A stretch of 64,000 nucleotides of DNA, taken from positions 1 to 64,000 of the forward strand of contig JBPJFZ010000017.1 in assembly GCA_051208035.1 (NCBI GenBank). The letters run 5' to 3'. How positions within the stretch are numbered: position 1 is the first letter of the stretch; the number at the start of each line of letters is the position of its first letter. Positions 61,280 to 64,000 of this stretch are shown piece by piece. Origin of the DNA: JACKOB01 sp024234575. Its GTDB lineage: Bacteria; Pseudomonadota; Gammaproteobacteria; Pseudomonadales; Oleiphilaceae. The notes below the pieces were generated by a model that did not search any database, had not been told where the DNA came from, and was given only the letters and a program-made list of their open reading frames with translations. The translations under genes were made by a program, and so were the position numbers.

Positions 61280-61900
61280 TCAATCAACAATATCCAGTAA
61301 CTCAACATCAAAAATAAGCGTTGAGTACGGAGCGATGGCGCCACCGGCACCACGTTCGCCGTATGCCAGGTTGTGTGGTACATATAAACGCCACTTAGAA
61401 CCGACACCCATCAGTTGCAGTGCTTCTGTCCAGCCAGCAATAACGCCGTTTACCGGAAACTCTGCAGGCTCGCCACGATCGTATGAACTATCAAACACAT
61501 CACCGTTAACCAGTGTGCCATGGTAGTGTGTGCGTACAGTCGAGCTTGCAACAGGCTTTGCGCCATCACCGGCGGTCAGAACTTCAAACTGCAAACCAGA
61601 GGCGGTGACAGTCACTTCATCACGTTTAGCGTTCTCGGCCAAAAATGCTTCACCGGCTGCAGCCAGTTCTTTTGCCGCTTCAGCGGTTTTCGCTTGCATT
61701 TTTTGGCTGATTTCCTGGAATGCCGCTTCCATCAATTCATTTGGAACCGGGTTAGGCTGGCCATTTAAAGCATCTGCCAGACCATTTAAAACAGAATCAA
61801 TGTGCAACCCTTCAAATGGGTTGTTGGCCAGTTGATCACCCATCTGGCGACCAATGCCATAGCTTACACGCTCTTCAACAGTAGTATATTTGTCAGTCAT
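61280..61900 (-). CDS. fklB: FKBP-type peptidyl-prolyl isomerase FklB
   Basis: A 206-aa soluble isomerase with an N-terminal dimerisation region ('VEERVSYGIGRQMGDQLANNP') and a C-terminal FKBP domain ('VRTHYHGTLVNGDVFDSSYDRGEPAEFPVNGVIAGWTEALQLM', about 125-167; 'LAYGERGAGGAIAPYSTLIFDVELLDI'). It follows Escherichia coli FklB in length and sequence. The ATG at 61900 was chosen: AAGTGAG lies directly upstream, and the longer start at GTG 61909 overlaps that site. Confidence 0.93.
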   Translation of the reverse strand: MTDKYTTVEERVSYGIGRQMGDQLANNPFEGLHIDSVLNGLADALNGQPNPVPNELMEAAFQEISQKMQAKTAEAAKELAAAGEAFLAENAKRDEVTVTASGLQFEVLTAGDGAKPVASSTVRTHYHGTLVNGDVFDSSYDRGEPAEFPVNGVIAGWTEALQLMGVGSKWRLYVPHNLAYGERGAGGAIAPYSTLIFDVELLDIVD

Positions 61901-61950
61901 ATTGCTCACTTAGTCTTATGAAAAATCGCCAGCAGTTTAACACGTTAGAT

Positions 61951-61987
61951 AAAAAAAGGGGGCGTTTTCACGACCCCCTGTCTTTTT
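61951..61987 (-). terminator. Rho-independent terminator of the 62044 lipoprotein gene
   Basis: On the minus strand a GGGGG-T-CGT arm pairs with ACGCCCCC around GAAA, running into seven T. A T-rich stretch on the other side may make it work both ways. Confidence 0.8.
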
Positions 61988-62043
61988 TGCCCGATAAAGG
62001 TGTCTCAGGCGCCGTTGATCAATTGTTATTGAGTACTCTATGA

Positions 62044-63123
62044 CTACTGGCGATCAGCTATTTTATAGCCGTGTGGAATATTGAAGGTGCTGTCACGAAC
62101 CATTTCTTCGCTGACGTAGGTAACTTCATAGATATAGCGAACGAGAGCGTCTTTCATCCAATCTGCTACCATTTTATCGCGCTGATCCTGCAAGAAGCTG
62201 CTCGCCATACCCAATGCGGCCCCCTGGACACCGTTTGAAAAATCAAGTGCTTGTTTTTTAGCAGGGCGTTGCTTCTGGCAGGCATTGCTTTCACGGAACC
62301 ACTCAAGTTTGATAGATAGTGGATAGCCTTCAATTTTACTCAGCTCTTTAGTGAAGCCGTTGTATTTCTCTTTATCTGTTTTTTCGACGTCACCCGAGAA
62401 CGCAGCAATCGCCATATAGCCTTCTTTGCCCAGTAATTGCATTAGAGGATCGTTAGATTTTTCTTTTGCATAAGCTTCCTGGAAGGCACGATTTATCTTC
62501 CAGGCTGATTGCATTTTTTCGGTAGGCTCAGTTGTCCAGAAAACGAACTGAACGAGGTTGGTATCTTTTTTACCCGCATCGTCTTTGAATTCGGTTTTCC
62601 ATTGTAAGGTAAACTCTTGCGCATCGAAGCCGCTGATGACCCGTTGTTTGCCGGTCTTTTTAATTTCTACGTCGTTTTTCGACATTTTGACAGCACAACC
62701 CATCTCTTCGTAGCTTTCGTAATCTTCTGACTCTTCCTGATCGTCTTGCGGGCCGTTCGCCTTCATACGATCCATGAAACTCATATCGGCGCAGCCGGAA
62801 AGGGCACACTCGCGATAGGATTCCTGGTCGTGGTCAATGTTCCATACCAGTTTCTTGTCGATACGAGCAACATCGCTGGTATTCATGTTCATAAAGCTCA
62901 TCAAGAAACTGTCGGCTTCTGTTTTTAAGTCAATACGGCGTTTGTCAGCCTGGGTGTAAACGGTTTGTTTGCCATGAAAGTCGGGTACAAAAACACCGTT
63001 TAAGGCATAGTCAGCTTTCAATACTGAGGCAGGGTTTAGAGGTGTGTTATCAACGGGTTTGTTGGCGCAGGCGACAAGGCCAGCAGACAGCGTAATAAGC
63101 GCTATCGCGTGAGATAATTTCAT
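62044..63123 (-). CDS. Lipoprotein of unknown function
   Basis: A 359-aa predicted lipoprotein starting at the ATG at 63123 with AAAGGA upstream. The longer frame to 63198 adds residues before the signal. The lipobox is LVAC (cysteine at about residue 19). The mature part is acidic and helical, with a 'CALSGCADMSFMDRM' cysteine block and a 'EESEDYESYEEMGC' patch. No family is recognised. It is a single gene with its own terminator. Confidence 0.7.
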   Translation of the reverse strand: MKLSHAIALITLSAGLVACANKPVDNTPLNPASVLKADYALNGVFVPDFHGKQTVYTQADKRRIDLKTEADSFLMSFMNMNTSDVARIDKKLVWNIDHDQESYRECALSGCADMSFMDRMKANGPQDDQEESEDYESYEEMGCAVKMSKNDVEIKKTGKQRVISGFDAQEFTLQWKTEFKDDAGKKDTNLVQFVFWTTEPTEKMQSAWKINRAFQEAYAKEKSNDPLMQLLGKEGYMAIAAFSGDVEKTDKEKYNGFTKELSKIEGYPLSIKLEWFRESNACQKQRPAKKQALDFSNGVQGAALGMASSFLQDQRDKMVADWMKDALVRYIYEVTYVSEEMVRDSTFNIPHGYKIADRQ

Positions 63124-63309
63124 ATATATTCCTTTATAACGTAACTTAAGTTTCCATTCGTAAGTGGCCTCGAGAGTTCGCCTTCTTGGCTTATTCATCG
63201 GAGGTTTCTAAAATCTATCACCACACTGGTCATAAATTGGGCAGACATTATATACAAACTTTAGGATTCGTACAGGTATCAGGAATAACAGGGAGGTATA
63301 AATCATTAG

Positions 63310-63341
63310 GAAAGAGAAGGAGAGGCAAGAATGCCTCTCCT
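63310..63341 (-). terminator. Putative terminator downstream of icd
   Basis: AGGAGAGGC (63318-63326) and GCCTCTCCT (63333-63341) form a 9-bp stem with a 6-nt loop. On the minus strand TCTCTTTCC follows, a weak T-tract, just after the icd stop. Confidence 0.6.
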
Positions 63342-63348
63342 GGGGGGA

Positions 63349-64000
63349 TTAGAGCTGATCTATCGCCGCGTTAAAGGTGGCGCTTGGGCGCATGGCCGCC
63401 GTTACCTTTTGCTCATCAGGGTGATAATAACCGCCCATATCAACAGGGTTTCGCTGATTCGCTTCAAGCTCTCCGACAATTTTGGCTTCGTTATCGGTGA
63501 GTACTTTGGCCAACGGTGCAAACTTCGCTTTTAATTCGGCATCCTTGTCTTGCGCCGCTAACTCTTGCGCCCAATACATCGCCAAATAGAAATGACTGCC
63601 CCGGTTATCCAGTTCGCCTACGCGTCGCGAAGGTGACTTGTCGTTTTCGAGTAATCGCTCGGTCGCTTTGTCCATGGTTTCGGCAAGCACTTTTGCTTTT
63701 TCATTATTGTTTTTCTGGCCCAGGTCTTCGAGGGAAACCGCAATGGCTAAGAACTCCCCTAATGAATCCCAACGCAGATGGCCTTCTTCAACAAACTGTT
63801 GTACATGCTTAGGGGCAGAACCGCCAGCGCCTGTTTCGAACAATCCGCCACCTGCCATCAATGGCACGATTGACAGCATTTTTGCACTGGTTCCCAGCTC
63901 CAGAATAGGGAACAGATCGGTCAGGTAGTCACGCAGTACGTTGCCGGTTACCGAGATAGTATCCTTGCCGCGAATGAGGCGCTCCATTGTCCAGCGAATG
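63349..64000 (-). CDS. icd: Monomeric NADP-dependent isocitrate dehydrogenase, C-terminal part
   Basis: Decarboxylates isocitrate to 2-oxoglutarate, producing NADPH. The visible C-terminal 217 codons include 'RWTMERLIRGKDTISVTGNVLRDYLTDLFPILELGTSAKMLSIVPLMAGGGLFETGAGGSAPKHVQQF' (at the right edge) and 'RRVGELDNRGSHFYLAMYWA', which are diagnostic of the about 740-aa monomeric IDH and not of the dimeric form. The gene runs off the right edge, so its start is not seen. It ends before the putative terminator at 63341. Confidence 0.95.
   Translation of the reverse strand, partial: IRWTMERLIRGKDTISVTGNVLRDYLTDLFPILELGTSAKMLSIVPLMAGGGLFETGAGGSAPKHVQQFVEEGHLRWDSLGEFLAIAVSLEDLGQKNNNEKAKVLAETMDKATERLLENDKSPSRRVGELDNRGSHFYLAMYWAQELAAQDKDAELKAKFAPLAKVLTDNEAKIVGELEANQRNPVDMGGYYHPDEQKVTAAMRPSATFNAAIDQL

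Overview
The window looks like chromosomal DNA of a marine-type gammaproteobacterium. Gammaproteobacterial housekeeping genes are recognisable throughout: ybiT, yqhD, yaeQ, radD, rsuA, sdaA, fklB, a DUF2956 gene, nhaD and a monomeric NADP-isocitrate dehydrogenase. A storage-lipid and hydrocarbon-type gene set (wax ester synthase/DGAT, Baeyer-Villiger-type monooxygenase, long acyl-CoA dehydrogenase, phasin-like protein, HSL-type esterase) together with the Na+/H+ antiporter fits an oil- or lipid-using marine lineage. Genus cannot be decided from the sequence alone.

Layout. (1) 1-6.3 kb is an accessory island: the 5' end of an IS3-family element, a complete vapBC toxin-antitoxin pair with a palindromic operator, and a very large type I-F CRISPR array (86 repeats, 85 spacers, leader on the left). 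At its distal end the array is joined to a broken antitoxin/toxin pair. No cas gene is in the window. (2) 6.5-16.4 kb carries an orphan periplasmic binding protein, a methyltransferase, a 7TMR-DISM diguanylate cyclase, a eukaryotic-type HisA, a YopT-like (C58) cysteine protease, ybiT, an acyltransferase and a DEAD-box helicase. (3) 16.4-26.2 kb carries yqhD with a diiron-type hydrolase, a MauG/cytochrome c peroxidase lipoprotein, two more orphan binding proteins, a MOSC protein, a DUF2956 gene preceded by a 19-bp tandem repeat, yaeQ, a GST and an FKBP. (4) 26.2-32.3 kb is an AraC-regulator cluster with exported or surface proteins whose promoters share a 49-bp element. (5) 32.4-46.1 kb carries radD, a monooxygenase, a hemerythrin-GGDEF-EAL protein, nhaD, rsuA, a Bax-like glucosaminidase, outer-membrane and lipoproteins, and a methyltransferase. 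(6) 46.2-64 kb carries a LysR pseudogene, an FMN glutamate-synthase-like protein, WS/DGAT, a divergent MocR/PPOx pair, an MscS channel, acyl-CoA dehydrogenase, a phasin-like protein, sdaA, an esterase, fklB, a lipoprotein and icd.

The strongest unexplained structures are: the cas-less 85-spacer array, in which three spacers appear to target versions of one phage coding motif; five same-orientation intergenic elements made of inverted DnaA-box-like 9-mers at a fixed 5-nt spacing; the conserved 49-bp promoter element of the AraC cluster; and the C58 protease gene. Two genes below the length cut-off of an ordinary ORF scan or decayed were recovered by reading: a 54-aa cysteine-motif protein (41632-41796) and the LysR remnant (46210-46566). 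Much of the rest is ordinary housekeeping sequence.
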